Made by a program: the position numbers and the translations under genes. A stretch of 64,000 nt of DNA, from positions 1-64,000 of the forward strand of contig NZ_JASBQE010000026.1 of assembly GCF_029960785.1 (NCBI RefSeq), read 5' to 3'. Under the pieces are notes generated by a model that saw nothing but the letters and a program-made list of their open reading frames with translations, was not told the DNA's origin and did no database searches. Origin of the DNA: Polyangium sp. 15x6 (GTDB lineage Bacteria > Myxococcota_A > Polyangia > Polyangiales > Polyangiaceae). Below, in pieces: positions 10,470-18,696 of the stretch (positions within the stretch are counted from its first letter, which is position 1; the number at the start of each line of letters is the position of its first letter).

Positions 10470-10490
10470 CGCAGGTTTGTCGGTACTGAA

Positions 10491-10532
10491 CATCGGGGGC
10501 GGTGCTCCGCGCATCGCCCCCGATGTCTTTTT
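10491..10532 (+). terminator. Rho-independent terminator of lon
   Basis: An 11-bp perfect stem, CATCGGGGGCG at 10491-10501 and CGCCCCCGATG at 10515-10525, encloses a 13-nt loop and is followed by TCTTTTT. It starts 21 bp after the lon stop codon. Confidence 0.9.
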
Positions 10533-10612
10533 GTGGCGCCGATCCCCTCGCTCGCCCGACGTTCGCGGAGCGGGAGACCCGCGGCGGACAAAAATGTTAA
10601 TGTGGCGGGCGG

Positions 10613-11917
10613 ATGAAGCCCTGTCCCAGCTGTCAGTGGATGCTCAAGGACACGGACTCGGTCTGCAACATGTGCGGAGCGTCCGTGGGGGGTGGAGCAG
10701 GCGCACCGGCGCCGCCTCCGATGGGTGGAGCGGGGGCCTATGCGCCTCCGGGGCCCCCAGGGATGGGCGGCGGCTACCCCGCGCCTCCGCCGAAGATCAA
10801 CCCAGGCGGGATGGCGCCTCCGCCGCCCGTCACGCCCGGGGCCTATCCGCCGCCGCCCATGGCCGGAGGCGGGATGCCAGCCGCGAGCGCGTTCTCGTCA
10901 GCCGACGCGGACGACAGTCCCATGCGCTCGCCCTGGGCGCGCGAGGCGCCGAAGCCCGCGCCGCAGCAGCCGATGGGCGCGCCGCCCGGGATGCCCGCGG
11001 CTCCGGGCTTCGGAGCGCCGCCCGCGCCCGGCGGGATGCAGCCCGGGATGCAGCCCGGCGGGATGCCGTTCGGTGGGGCGCCGCTCGGTGGGGCGCCGCT
11101 CGGTGGGGCGCCGCTCGGCGCGCCGCCCATGGGGCAGCCGCCCATGGGGCAGCCGCAGGTGCCCGTCGCGCCTTCGTTCGGACAACCTCCGCCGATGGGG
11201 CAGCCCGCGCCGACGTTCGGCAACCCGGGCCTCGGCGCACCGCCGATGGCAGTGCCGCAGATGGCCGCACCTCCGATGGCGGCGCCGCAGATGGCCGCGC
11301 CTCCGATGGCGGTGCCGCAGATGGCGGTGCCGCAGATGGGCCCGCCGCCGATGATGCAGCAGGGCGGCGTGGGCGCGATGCCCGCGGCGCCGCCGCGCCT
11401 GACGGGGCCAGGTCAGCTCGGTGGGCTTGCGCCGCCGCCGATGGTCGCGCCGCCGCCGATGATGACGCCGGGCGGACTCGGGGGAGGCGGGATGGGGCAG
11501 CCGCCGATGGTCGCGCCGCCGATGGTCTCGCCGGGCTCGCTGTCGGGTCCTGCGGCCGCCGCTCCGCCCGTGGTGACGCCGGCGGGGCAACGCGTGCTCG
11601 TCGGTTTCCTCGTGACGTTCCAGAACGATCCGGGCGGGAGCTTCTGGCCGATCCACAGCGGCCGGACGCAGCTCGGCCGGAGCGGCGGGGACAGCGGCGT
11701 GGACATCGCGGTCTCGGATGGCAGCACGTCGTCGCGCCACGCCACGATCCACGCGGATCCCGCGACGGGTCAGGCGTTCGTCGAGGACGACAACTCGCGC
11801 AACGGGACCTTCCTGAACGAGCAGAAGCTCGTGCCCGGCGATCGCCGCCAGCTCCGCGACAACGATCGGCTACGCCTCGGCAGCACGACGTTCGTGGTCA
11901 AACTGCTCGTGTCCTGA
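10613..11917 (+). CDS. Zinc-ribbon / low-complexity / FHA-domain protein
   Basis: The protein has three parts. Residues 1-24 form a short zinc ribbon with cysteines 4, 7, 18 and 21 (CPSC, CNMC). Residues about 25-325 are a low-complexity linker of Pro, Gly, Met and Ala, with internal repeats such as GGAPLGGAPLGGAPLG and alternating APPM/VPQM units. Residues about 328-432 are an FHA domain, with LGRS, SSRHA and the NGTFLN loop that binds phosphothreonine peptides. No membrane segment is seen, so it is likely cytoplasmic. FHA proteins of this shape are frequent in myxobacteria and probably serve Ser/Thr-kinase signalling; no kinase is adjacent. It faces the lipoprotein gene at 11976 across a terminator. 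Confidence 0.88.
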   Translation: MKPCPSCQWMLKDTDSVCNMCGASVGGGAGAPAPPPMGGAGAYAPPGPPGMGGGYPAPPPKINPGGMAPPPPVTPGAYPPPPMAGGGMPAASAFSSADADDSPMRSPWAREAPKPAPQQPMGAPPGMPAAPGFGAPPAPGGMQPGMQPGGMPFGGAPLGGAPLGGAPLGAPPMGQPPMGQPQVPVAPSFGQPPPMGQPAPTFGNPGLGAPPMAVPQMAAPPMAAPQMAAPPMAVPQMAVPQMGPPPMMQQGGVGAMPAAPPRLTGPGQLGGLAPPPMVAPPPMMTPGGLGGGGMGQPPMVAPPMVSPGSLSGPAAAAPPVVTPAGQRVLVGFLVTFQNDPGGSFWPIHSGRTQLGRSGGDSGVDIAVSDGSTSSRHATIHADPATGQAFVEDDNSRNGTFLNEQKLVPGDRRQLRDNDRLRLGSTTFVVKLLVS

Positions 11918-11967
11918 AAAAACAAGCGAACCGCGCGCGTGGGGCGAACGTGCACCACGCGCGCGGT
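11917..11967 (-). terminator. Terminator between convergent genes
   Basis: A 13-bp stem, ACCGCGCGCGTGG at 11930-11942 and CCACGCGCGCGGT at 11955-11967, has a 12-nt loop. On the minus strand it is followed by a T tract (the A run at 11917-11922), so it best serves the minus-strand gene ending at 11976. It may also limit read-through from the FHA gene. Confidence 0.8.
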
Positions 11968-11975
11968 GTTGCGTC

Positions 11976-13214
11976 TCAGGGCGTGCCGCCCGAACCGCCG
12001 GCACCGCCCGCGCCGCCTGCGCCACCGCCGCCCGCATCAGGCATCGTGCACGCACCGGCGTCGACGTCGGCGCGGCACTTCTTCACGCCGTCCGTATCCA
12101 GCACGCAAACAGAGCCGGAGCTGCAATCGTCGTGGAAGATGCAGGTCTTGCACTCGCCACAGGCGTTGTTGCAGATGAGGCCGCAGTCCACGTCGCCCTC
12201 GCCGTCGTCGTGCGTCCCGTTCTTGCAGTTCGGGTTCGGTTGGCACACGAGGTCCCCGGGCTCGTTTTTGGCGCAGTTCCGAGAAGCACAGTCAGCGTTG
12301 ATCGCGCAGTACTTGGTGTCCGCGCAGCCCTTGCCGCAGATCACGCCGCAGTCCACGTCGGTCTCGTCCGGGTCCTTCTGCGCGTTGGTGCACGTGGAGG
12401 ACGCGCCCGGGACGCTGCATTCGAAGTACTCGACGACCACCGGCGGCTCGCCGCTCAGCGGATATTTCTCGTCGGTCGGCATGGGGATCATCGACGGCGG
12501 GTACACCACGCGGAACCGCACGAAGCCGTTCACGCCCACCGCGCCTGCGCTGGACAAGATCTCCGCCCTCGGCATGAGCTGGTCGTAGTCCTGCTCGATC
12601 TGCTGGTCGCCGTCGCACTTCGCGAGCTGCAGGCGGTTGAAGCGATGCGTCTCGCCGTTCGGGCATTTCGTGTCGATGAGCTCGCGCTCCGTGATCGACG
12701 TGACGGAGAACGTGCCACCGCACGTCTGCAACTCGCTGGAGCAATCCACGGCGCCGGCGTCACCCGTGCCGCCGTCCGGGATGGGCGGGTTCGACTCGAT
12801 GGAGATCGCAAACGCCCCGTCGTTGCCGACCGCGCCAGCGCCGCACAACGTGGCGTCGGCGTTGATGATGGCGAACGAGGCCGTCTTGACGGGGAACTCC
12901 GCGATGTCGAGCGGCGGATCGAAGACGACCCTTCCGCCCGCCGCGCTGTCGAACACGCAGAGGTCGAGTTTGTCGCGCTTGAGGAACGTTCCATGGCGCG
13001 GCGAAGGCTGGGCCGGATCGTTCGGCGGGGTATCGGCGTTGACGACCACGCCACACCGGTCCGTCACCTCCTGGGCGAACTTGCGGTAGCAGTTGTTGGT
13101 ATCGCCGAGCCAGCCGCAGAGGTCCTCGAGGTTGTCGGGGGGGCTGCAGGCGGCGAGGTAGGCGCCGATGGCGGTCGGGATGGCGGTGAGAGCAAAGGCG
13201 AGCCGGAAGCGCAT
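11976..13214 (-). CDS. Myxobacterial Cys-rich repeat lipoprotein
   Basis: The signal peptide ends in a lipobox-like AYLAAC, with Cys23 lipidated. A domain of about 250 residues follows, with scattered Cys and segments such as FDPPLDIAEFPVKTASFAI. The C-terminal third contains two copies of a Cys-rich repeat of the form DxDETDVDCG...CGKGC (ETDVDCGVICGKGC and EGDVDCGLICNNACGEC), each followed by a C-x5-C-type segment. These repeats are typical of delta-proteobacterial surface lipoproteins. The chain ends in a Gly/Ala-rich tail (GGGGAGGAGGAGGSGG). No enzyme motif is visible. It is probably an outer-membrane surface protein of unknown role. Confidence 0.8.
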   Translation of the reverse strand: MRFRLAFALTAIPTAIGAYLAACSPPDNLEDLCGWLGDTNNCYRKFAQEVTDRCGVVVNADTPPNDPAQPSPRHGTFLKRDKLDLCVFDSAAGGRVVFDPPLDIAEFPVKTASFAIINADATLCGAGAVGNDGAFAISIESNPPIPDGGTGDAGAVDCSSELQTCGGTFSVTSITERELIDTKCPNGETHRFNRLQLAKCDGDQQIEQDYDQLMPRAEILSSAGAVGVNGFVRFRVVYPPSMIPMPTDEKYPLSGEPPVVVEYFECSVPGASSTCTNAQKDPDETDVDCGVICGKGCADTKYCAINADCASRNCAKNEPGDLVCQPNPNCKNGTHDDGEGDVDCGLICNNACGECKTCIFHDDCSSGSVCVLDTDGVKKCRADVDAGACTMPDAGGGGAGGAGGAGGSGGTP

Positions 13215-13303
13215 GGATCGAGTTTACGTGAATGACACGCATCCGGACTACACCCGCGCGCGTCCTTCCCGTCTCGAGCCCCCTCCGCGGGAGGGCCGTG
13301 CGC

Positions 13304-13912
13304 TCAGAGCTCGGTGTACGGACCCGGGACGCCGTACACGTCGTCGGTGCCCGTGTACGCGAACATGCCCCAGCAAACGAGCTTGTGCTTGAGCGCGAAG
13401 GCGACCGACTCGGAGAGGCTCGTCTTCGGCGCGAGGACCGCGAGGTTCGACCGGCGCACCCCCCACCAGCCAGGGCCGTGATCGAGGAGCGATTCCTGCA
13501 GATCCCGCGTGGCCGCGAAGTGGTCGTCGAGGACCGCGAGGCGGAGGCGCACGAACTGCTGCGGCTCCCCCTCCTTCTTCTCGCCGGTGGGGAAGTCGAA
13601 CCAGTAGAGGTTGTCACGCGCCTTCTTGGGCTCGATCTTGAGCCCCTGGGTCTCCAGGAAACGCGCGAAGTCCTCCGGCCCGAGCCGCTGCGTGATCGGG
13701 TGGGTGTCGAGCCCCTTGCAGACGTCATCCTTGATGACGAATCCGTTCAGCGAAACGCTGGGGTCCGCGTCGCCCTCCGGTGTCGTCAGGTGCTCATCCG
13801 GCGAGGGCAAATCGCTCGGATAGTCGATGCCAGCCTCGAGACCGACGCAGCCGAAGCCGCCGAGCGCGAGGGCGAGGGATAGAAGGACACTACGTTCTGC
13901 GAGATACGTCAC
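13304..13912 (-). CDS. Lipoprotein of unknown function
   Basis: A GTG at 13912, preceded by GGGGAG at a good distance, opens a lipoprotein signal: VTYLAERSVLLSLALALGGFGC, Cys22 being the lipidated residue. An ATG further upstream at 13960 would place 16 residues before the signal and has no such support. The mature 180 residues include a DLPSPDEHLTTPEGDADP linker, a charged central domain and a C-terminal SVAFALKHKLVCWGMFAYTG segment. It has no motif I recognise. It is divergent from the lipoprotein gene at 14062. Confidence 0.72.
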   Translation of the reverse strand: MTYLAERSVLLSLALALGGFGCVGLEAGIDYPSDLPSPDEHLTTPEGDADPSVSLNGFVIKDDVCKGLDTHPITQRLGPEDFARFLETQGLKIEPKKARDNLYWFDFPTGEKKEGEPQQFVRLRLAVLDDHFAATRDLQESLLDHGPGWWGVRRSNLAVLAPKTSLSESVAFALKHKLVCWGMFAYTGTDDVYGVPGPYTEL

Positions 13913-14061
13913 GGTGCACTCCCCAGGCGCCGCGCGAGCGACGCCGGATCCTGGCATCATCTTGTCCGAAGCCGGCCCGATGATTCAACGGTCTCGGCGA
14001 GAAGGCCAAACTCATGAGCGATCATTTGGCCCCGCGACCAGGGTATCCTAAGTTAACCGTG

Positions 14062-14733
14062 ATGAGGCCCGTCGACCTCTCTGCCCCCAAGCTCCGCTCT
14101 GTTCGCCGTCTGGCCGTCGTGCTGGGCGCGCTGACCCTGCCCATCGTCTCGCTCGGCTGCGGTGGCTCGCCCACGGCGCCCCAGCGAGACGACGTGTTCT
14201 ACCTGCACGGCAGCGGGGTCATCGACAAGAACCAGAGCTACGAAGTCTACTTCCCGAAGCTGAACGCCGACGAAAACGAGCGCCTCCCGCGCCGCGTGGG
14301 CGTCGGCGTGCTCGACGGTGACGTGCGCCTCGCACGCCCGATCGACTGGTACGTGCGCGACGCGGACTACTCCCCCGGTCAACGCTTCATCTCGTACCAG
14401 TCGCCGCGCCAGTTCCTCTTCTCGATCTACGAACGGATCGATCACCCCGAGGACACCTGGCCCGACGTGATGAAGCGCTACGAGCGCGACTGCGAGGAGC
14501 AAGGCGCGCAGATCCTCGCAGGCCGAATGCCCGTGGCAACGGCGAACGCGCAAGCACGAAGCTACATCGTGAAGACGCGTGTCCCCGCCAAACCGGCGTA
14601 TCACTCGTACGCGCACGAAATTCTGATCCGCAGCGGCAATCGCCTCCTGCTCGTGCAGGTCGTTCACGGCGAGAACATCGAGTCGGTCGCCGACGAGATG
14701 GCGACAGCGCTGCGAAGCATGCTCGTGTACTGA
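14062..14733 (+). CDS. Lipoprotein of unknown function
   Basis: From the ATG at 14062 the protein starts MRPVDLSAPKLRSVRR and has a hydrophobic core and the lipobox IVSLGC (Cys33). The mature domain of about 190 residues has mixed alpha/beta character (SYEVYFPKL, RRVGVGVLDGDVRL, FISYQSPRQFLFSIYERI) and ends MATALRSMLVY. An in-frame ATG at 14014 would add 16 residues before the signal and is less likely. I do not recognise the family. It ends just before repeat copy B and is convergent with the T6SS gene tssG. Confidence 0.72.
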   Translation: MRPVDLSAPKLRSVRRLAVVLGALTLPIVSLGCGGSPTAPQRDDVFYLHGSGVIDKNQSYEVYFPKLNADENERLPRRVGVGVLDGDVRLARPIDWYVRDADYSPGQRFISYQSPRQFLFSIYERIDHPEDTWPDVMKRYERDCEEQGAQILAGRMPVATANAQARSYIVKTRVPAKPAYHSYAHEILIRSGNRLLLVQVVHGENIESVADEMATALRSMLVY

Positions 14734-14768
14734 GCGATTTCCTTCCTCACATCAGGATGGGTCTCTTC

Positions 14769-15088
14769 GGGGGGCCGCCGCGCCGGGGCGCTGCCCCGGG
14801 CCCCGCGGGGGCTATCCGCCCCTCGACCCGGACCAGGGCAAGCCCTGGACTCGTGATGGAAGAACTGCGCTCCGCGCAGTTCTTCCAACGGGCCAGTTGA
14901 ACCGTGTTGCCAGTCGAAAGGGCAGCTCGGCTGTCTTGGTTGGCAGCGTCCTCGCCGGTCTTGCCCTGGCCTGTTCGATGAACTGCGCATCGCGCAGTTC
15001 ATCGACCCCGGGTCCAGCCCCTGGCTGGTCCGGGTCCAGGGGCGGATAGCCCCTGGTGGGGCCTGGGGCAACGCCCCAGCGCGGCGGG
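14769..15088. repeat. Nested-hairpin intergenic repeat, copy B (full length)
   Basis: The element is about 320 bp and nearly symmetric. Its left arm carries hairpins in the order GGGGC/GCCCC, GGGGCT/CGCCCC, CCAGGGC/GCCCTGG and then GGAAGAACTGCGC (14858-14870) pairing with 14874-14886 around TCC. The right arm repeats them in mirror order, beginning with GATGAACTGCGC (14977-14988) pairing with 14992-15003 around ATC. The two leading hairpins differ at several stem positions, yet both pair fully. It fills the whole gap between convergent genes at 14733 and 15090, touching the tssG stop codon. No gene is seen inside. Confidence 0.88.
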
Positions 15089-15089
15089 G

Positions 15090-16259
15090 CTAGTACGGAA
15101 GCGGCGGCGGGTCGAGACGTTCTTCCTCTTCGTCTTCTCCCTGGCCGGTCTTCTGGGGTTTGTCGTTCAGCGGTACTTCGATCACGAAGTTTTGGCCGAC
15201 GGGGCCGCCGAGCCACGTCGTTCGCGCCAGCGTCGACGCGCGCGGTGATGCGAGCTGGAAGCGCGGCGCGTCCTCCGTCGCCACGTGCAGCTCGAGCATC
15301 GCGTCGCATGCGCCGCGCGTCAGCGTGTCGACTGCGGCTTTGAGGACGGAGCGGTTCGAGCCGCCTGGCAAGAACGAGATGTACTCGTCGTACTTCAGCG
15401 GCCCGAGCTTGATCTTGAATCGGCCTGTCCCGTCGTAGACCCATCGACCGATCGTCAGGCTCTCGCCGAGCTGATGGTTTGCCACGCCCATCTTGTTGCG
15501 CAGCGGTTTTTCCAGCAGCGTCCAGTGCCCGACGAACTGCTCGATGTCCACGCCCATGCTGCCGAAGATGTCCTTCAGCACCACCTCGAGCCCATGCGCG
15601 CTGCGGGACTTCGTCGCGAGCAACGGCGCGTAGCGCAGGTAGAGGAACCGGTGCAGCGGGCTCTTGTGCTCGCGGAACCCATCGACGCCTGCCGCGCAGA
15701 GCAGGCGCCGCGTGAACGGATCGTCGCCCTTCCTCCGGTAGCCGACCGAGTGCCGGTACTTCGTGAACGCCCGGTAAAACAGCGACAGCAGGCGATGGTT
15801 GAAGACGTCGAGGAACTCGCGCTTCGGCTGCGGACCACCCTGGTAGTCCTCCTGCGCGAGCTCCTCGACGTAGTACGTCGGAAGCGGCGAGACCGAGCCG
15901 TAGAGCCCGAGGAAGCCCGCCGTGATGCGCGCGCGCTCGACCTCGTCGGGGTACTTCGTCGACTTCAGCTCGCTGACGTCCGTCGACGCGAAGATCAGGC
16001 TCGTGTCCGCGCGCAGGCGGATGCGCTCCGTCGCGACGGGCCCGAGCTGACCCACGGGCGCGCTGCCTGGAAAGAGGCGCTCGAGGATGTAGACGAGCCG
16101 GAAGAACGAGTAGCGACGCGCGCTGTGCTCGAGCTCGGCCATCTTGGCCGCGATCATGGCCTTCGCCTGCCGCTCCGGATCGGGCGACGGCGCGAACGCC
16201 GCGTCGGGTTTGGGCCCGCCGCTCAGATCAGGTTCAGGCTGCCGCTCTTCGGCTCCCAT
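15090..16259 (-). CDS. tssG: T6SS baseplate subunit TssG
   Basis: TssG (ImpH/VasB) is part of the TssEFGK wedge of the T6SS baseplate. The 389 residues carry family features: the N-terminal SARRYSFFRLVYILERLFPG, IRLRADTSLIFASTDV, LTTYYVEEL-like PTYYVEELAQ, and FNHRLLSLFYRAFTKYR, which resembles the conserved FxHRxxSLFYRAW motif. LGESLTIGRWVYDGTGRFKIKLGPL is close to the usual LG...VG..V.D..G.F.I..GPL. The gene starts inside the 3' end of tssF with a 37-bp overlap, which implies coupled translation. It is last in the minus-strand run tssE-tssF-tssG and ends against repeat copy B. Confidence 0.94.
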   Translation of the reverse strand: MGAEERQPEPDLSGGPKPDAAFAPSPDPERQAKAMIAAKMAELEHSARRYSFFRLVYILERLFPGSAPVGQLGPVATERIRLRADTSLIFASTDVSELKSTKYPDEVERARITAGFLGLYGSVSPLPTYYVEELAQEDYQGGPQPKREFLDVFNHRLLSLFYRAFTKYRHSVGYRRKGDDPFTRRLLCAAGVDGFREHKSPLHRFLYLRYAPLLATKSRSAHGLEVVLKDIFGSMGVDIEQFVGHWTLLEKPLRNKMGVANHQLGESLTIGRWVYDGTGRFKIKLGPLKYDEYISFLPGGSNRSVLKAAVDTLTRGACDAMLELHVATEDAPRFQLASPRASTLARTTWLGGPVGQNFVIEVPLNDKPQKTGQGEDEEEERLDPPPLPY

Positions 16260-17992
16260 CGATAAACCACGCGCGTATTGGTGCCGGTGACGCTGAGCTG
16301 CGTGAAGGAGTTGAGCGAGACGTACGCCGCGAGCATCTCGTTCAGGATGCTCGCGAAGAGATACATCTCGCCTTCACCCGCGAAGCCCCCTTCGTCGAGC
16401 TCGACCTCCGTCGCCACGCCGCGCACGGGCGCGCCGCGGTAGAGCCGATCCGTGGGGCGGACGCGGATCGACTTGATCGCCTGCATGCGGAGCTGGTTCG
16501 CCCGCGCCGCCTGACGATCGACGAGCGCGGGGAAGTTGTAGATCTCGAGGACGGACCGGAGCACGTCGAGCTCCGTGATCGAGCGATAACTCATCGCCAT
16601 GTGCGAGAGCACGCGCCACTGAAGCTCGCGGCCCATCGGCGGAGGCAAGGGCGCGGTCACGCCCGTGACGTTCGTGAAGCTCGCGACCGCCGGCGACGTC
16701 GCCGTCGGCACGCGCAGATCGCCGACCTTGAGCTGCGCCGGCAGGCGTCGGTTCGTGCACGTCGCCTCGATGCTGATGACGTCGAACTCCGGGATCGCCG
16801 CGCCGTCCTGCGCCGAGCCGAACGACACGTAGATGTCCACGCCGTCGCCGATCGCCGCCGGCTTGATGTGCGTCTGGTAAAAGACGCCGCGCGACGACGC
16901 TTCCGGATCGAGCTCGTGCTCGAACGAGAAGAACGGCGGGATCTTCACGCGCTGGCTCGTGCGCCGCGCGATGCCGATCACGTTCTCGATGCTGTAGAGC
17001 TCGTAGGCGACCGGCGTCGAGCCCGCGGGGCGCGCGAGGTACTCGTACTTGCTCGGATCGGGCTTGATCGGATCACTCGAGTGCTCGAACAGGTTCACGA
17101 CCGGCGAGCAGAAGAGCCGGAAGTTCTCCTTCGACAGACGTGTCCCCGCCGGCAGACCGTCCTTGAACTGGATCAGGATCGAGAACCGGTCGGTGAGTTT
17201 GTCCGCGGGCATCGCTTCGAGGCCCACGACCTCGAAGAACGCGAACTTCTGCGGGAGCGTGAAGTACTCCTGGAGCAGCCGGAACCCTGCGTAAACCGTG
17301 GGCGGGTAGGGGATCAGCGCCTCGTCCTCGTCGAACCCGACGAGTTTTACGTTGCGCGCAGGAAGTGTTGCCAGCGTCGTGTCACGACCGGCGGCGTCGA
17401 CCGCGCAGAGCGCGACGGAGTCGACGTGCGCCCCGAGCCAGACGCGCACGTCGTCCTGGAGCCTGCGCTCGCCGTGGATGTAGAAGCGGATCCTCGAGAG
17501 CGCGAGCGCCGCGAGCGCCGCGCCGCCCGTCACCTTCACCTCGATCCGCAAGGACTGCGCGAGCTGCGCGCCCGTCTCGACGCGCACGTCCTCCACCGTG
17601 AGCGGCAGGAGCTCCACGTCTTGCGTCGTGCGGAATCGACACGAAACACCGTCGACGGGCACCGAGCCGACCTCGGCGTGCCGCGCGACGATGAGCTTCT
17701 CGCGGACCACGTTCGGCAGCGGCGTGAACTCCACGATCGACGTCGCCGGGATCTGCCTGAGGTAGTGCGGGAAGAGCAGCGACGCGACCGAGTGGATGAC
17801 CTCGGGCAGCTCGTCGTCGAGCTTCTGCCGGATCTTCCCCGTCAGGAACGCGACGCCTTCGAGCAACCGCTCGACGTCCGGATCTGCCCCGCGCTCGGCG
17901 AGCATCGGCGCGATCGCGGGGTACGCCTGCGCGAACTCGCGCCCGAGCTCGCGCAGGTAGGATAGCTCGTCCTGGTAGTACTTGTTGAACAT
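16223..17992 (-). CDS. tssF: T6SS baseplate subunit TssF
   Basis: TssF (ImpG/VasA) builds the baseplate wedge with TssG and contacts TssK. The start MFNKYYQDELSYLRELGREFA is the classic TssF N-terminus, followed by YPAIAPMLAERGADPDVERLLEG and GKIRQKLDDELPEV, then HYLRQIPATSIVEF. Length (589 residues) is normal. Conserved LFCSPVVNLFEHSSDPI occurs in the middle and SYRSITELDVLRSVLEIYNF near the end. It lies 80 bp after tssE and overlaps tssG. Confidence 0.97.
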   Translation of the reverse strand: MFNKYYQDELSYLRELGREFAQAYPAIAPMLAERGADPDVERLLEGVAFLTGKIRQKLDDELPEVIHSVASLLFPHYLRQIPATSIVEFTPLPNVVREKLIVARHAEVGSVPVDGVSCRFRTTQDVELLPLTVEDVRVETGAQLAQSLRIEVKVTGGAALAALALSRIRFYIHGERRLQDDVRVWLGAHVDSVALCAVDAAGRDTTLATLPARNVKLVGFDEDEALIPYPPTVYAGFRLLQEYFTLPQKFAFFEVVGLEAMPADKLTDRFSILIQFKDGLPAGTRLSKENFRLFCSPVVNLFEHSSDPIKPDPSKYEYLARPAGSTPVAYELYSIENVIGIARRTSQRVKIPPFFSFEHELDPEASSRGVFYQTHIKPAAIGDGVDIYVSFGSAQDGAAIPEFDVISIEATCTNRRLPAQLKVGDLRVPTATSPAVASFTNVTGVTAPLPPPMGRELQWRVLSHMAMSYRSITELDVLRSVLEIYNFPALVDRQAARANQLRMQAIKSIRVRPTDRLYRGAPVRGVATEVELDEGGFAGEGEMYLFASILNEMLAAYVSLNSFTQLSVTGTNTRVVYRWEPKSGSLNLI

Positions 17993-18072
17993 GGGGCCCG
18001 ACGCCGAACAGTCGACCGTTCCGCAGAGGCAGTGTCAACGATCGTGAAGAGGTTCGCGCCTCCGCGAACCGA

Positions 18073-18498
18073 TCAGCCGATCTTGACGTTGCCGCTCCCA
18101 TCCACGGAGGTGCTGAACCGAAGCCCCGAACGTCGTCCGTCCGGGTAGTGCAGCTGCCCCGTGATCTCGAACTCGAGGTACATGGTCCCCAGGACCTCGT
18201 TCTTGATGTGCCGCACCTGCACGTTCTTCAGGCGCGGCTCGTACTGCTGAATGCTGTTCTTGATGGCGCGTTGCACGATGCCGACCGCGTCGGGGAAGTC
18301 GTGCAGCATCTCCGACACCTCGATCAGCCCATAATCCGGGCAGGTCAGGGAGCTACCCTGCCGCGTGTTCAGCATCCGCGAGAGGTGCGTGATCACCCCC
18401 TGCTCGAGATCCTGATCCTTCCACGTGTGCCTCTCCAGCGAGTGCGGGTTGGCCGCGTGGGCGATGCGCGTGAGCAGCGAGGCTGCCATGCTGACCAT
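18073..18498 (-). CDS. tssE: T6SS baseplate subunit TssE (gp25-like)
   Basis: TssE is the phage gp25-like protein that links the baseplate to the first sheath ring. Features of the family are the helical N-terminus with HLSRMLNTRQGSSLTCPDYGL (the R-x-G-x-xxC.PDYGL motif), the AIKNSIQQYEPRL segment and the final strand YLEFEITGQLHYPDG. Two close ATGs are possible, at 18498 and 18489. The first has GGGTAG before it and gives 141 residues; the longer open frame to 18582 has no support. It is the first gene of the minus-strand T6SS run, downstream of an extended -10 promoter at 18573. Confidence 0.92.
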   Translation of the reverse strand: MVSMAASLLTRIAHAANPHSLERHTWKDQDLEQGVITHLSRMLNTRQGSSLTCPDYGLIEVSEMLHDFPDAVGIVQRAIKNSIQQYEPRLKNVQVRHIKNEVLGTMYLEFEITGQLHYPDGRRSGLRFSTSVDGSGNVKIG

Positions 18499-18572
18499 TC
18501 TACCCGTCGCCCCGCTCGACCAGAAGCCCCGAATCCCCGCGCCGCGCTTCCCCCTCGAAACGGCTCGTTGGC

Positions 18573-18581
18573 ATTGTATCA
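18573..18581 (-). promoter_or_regulatory. Candidate extended -10 promoter for tssEFG
   Basis: On the minus strand the sequence reads TGATACAAT, a TGn extended -10 with a five-of-six match to TATAAT, about 75 bp before the tssE start. No good -35 box is present at 17 bp. The AT-rich patch stands out in this GC-rich gap. Confidence 0.4.
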
Positions 18582-18696
18582 AAGGTCACCTGCCTTCGTG
18601 TGGAGGGGGCGTTGTCGGGGTTCGGGCCGTGGATCGTGCGCGGGGGGCTCACAGGGAATTTTCGTGGCAGGCGCCTTGCGTGATACGAAATGAGGC

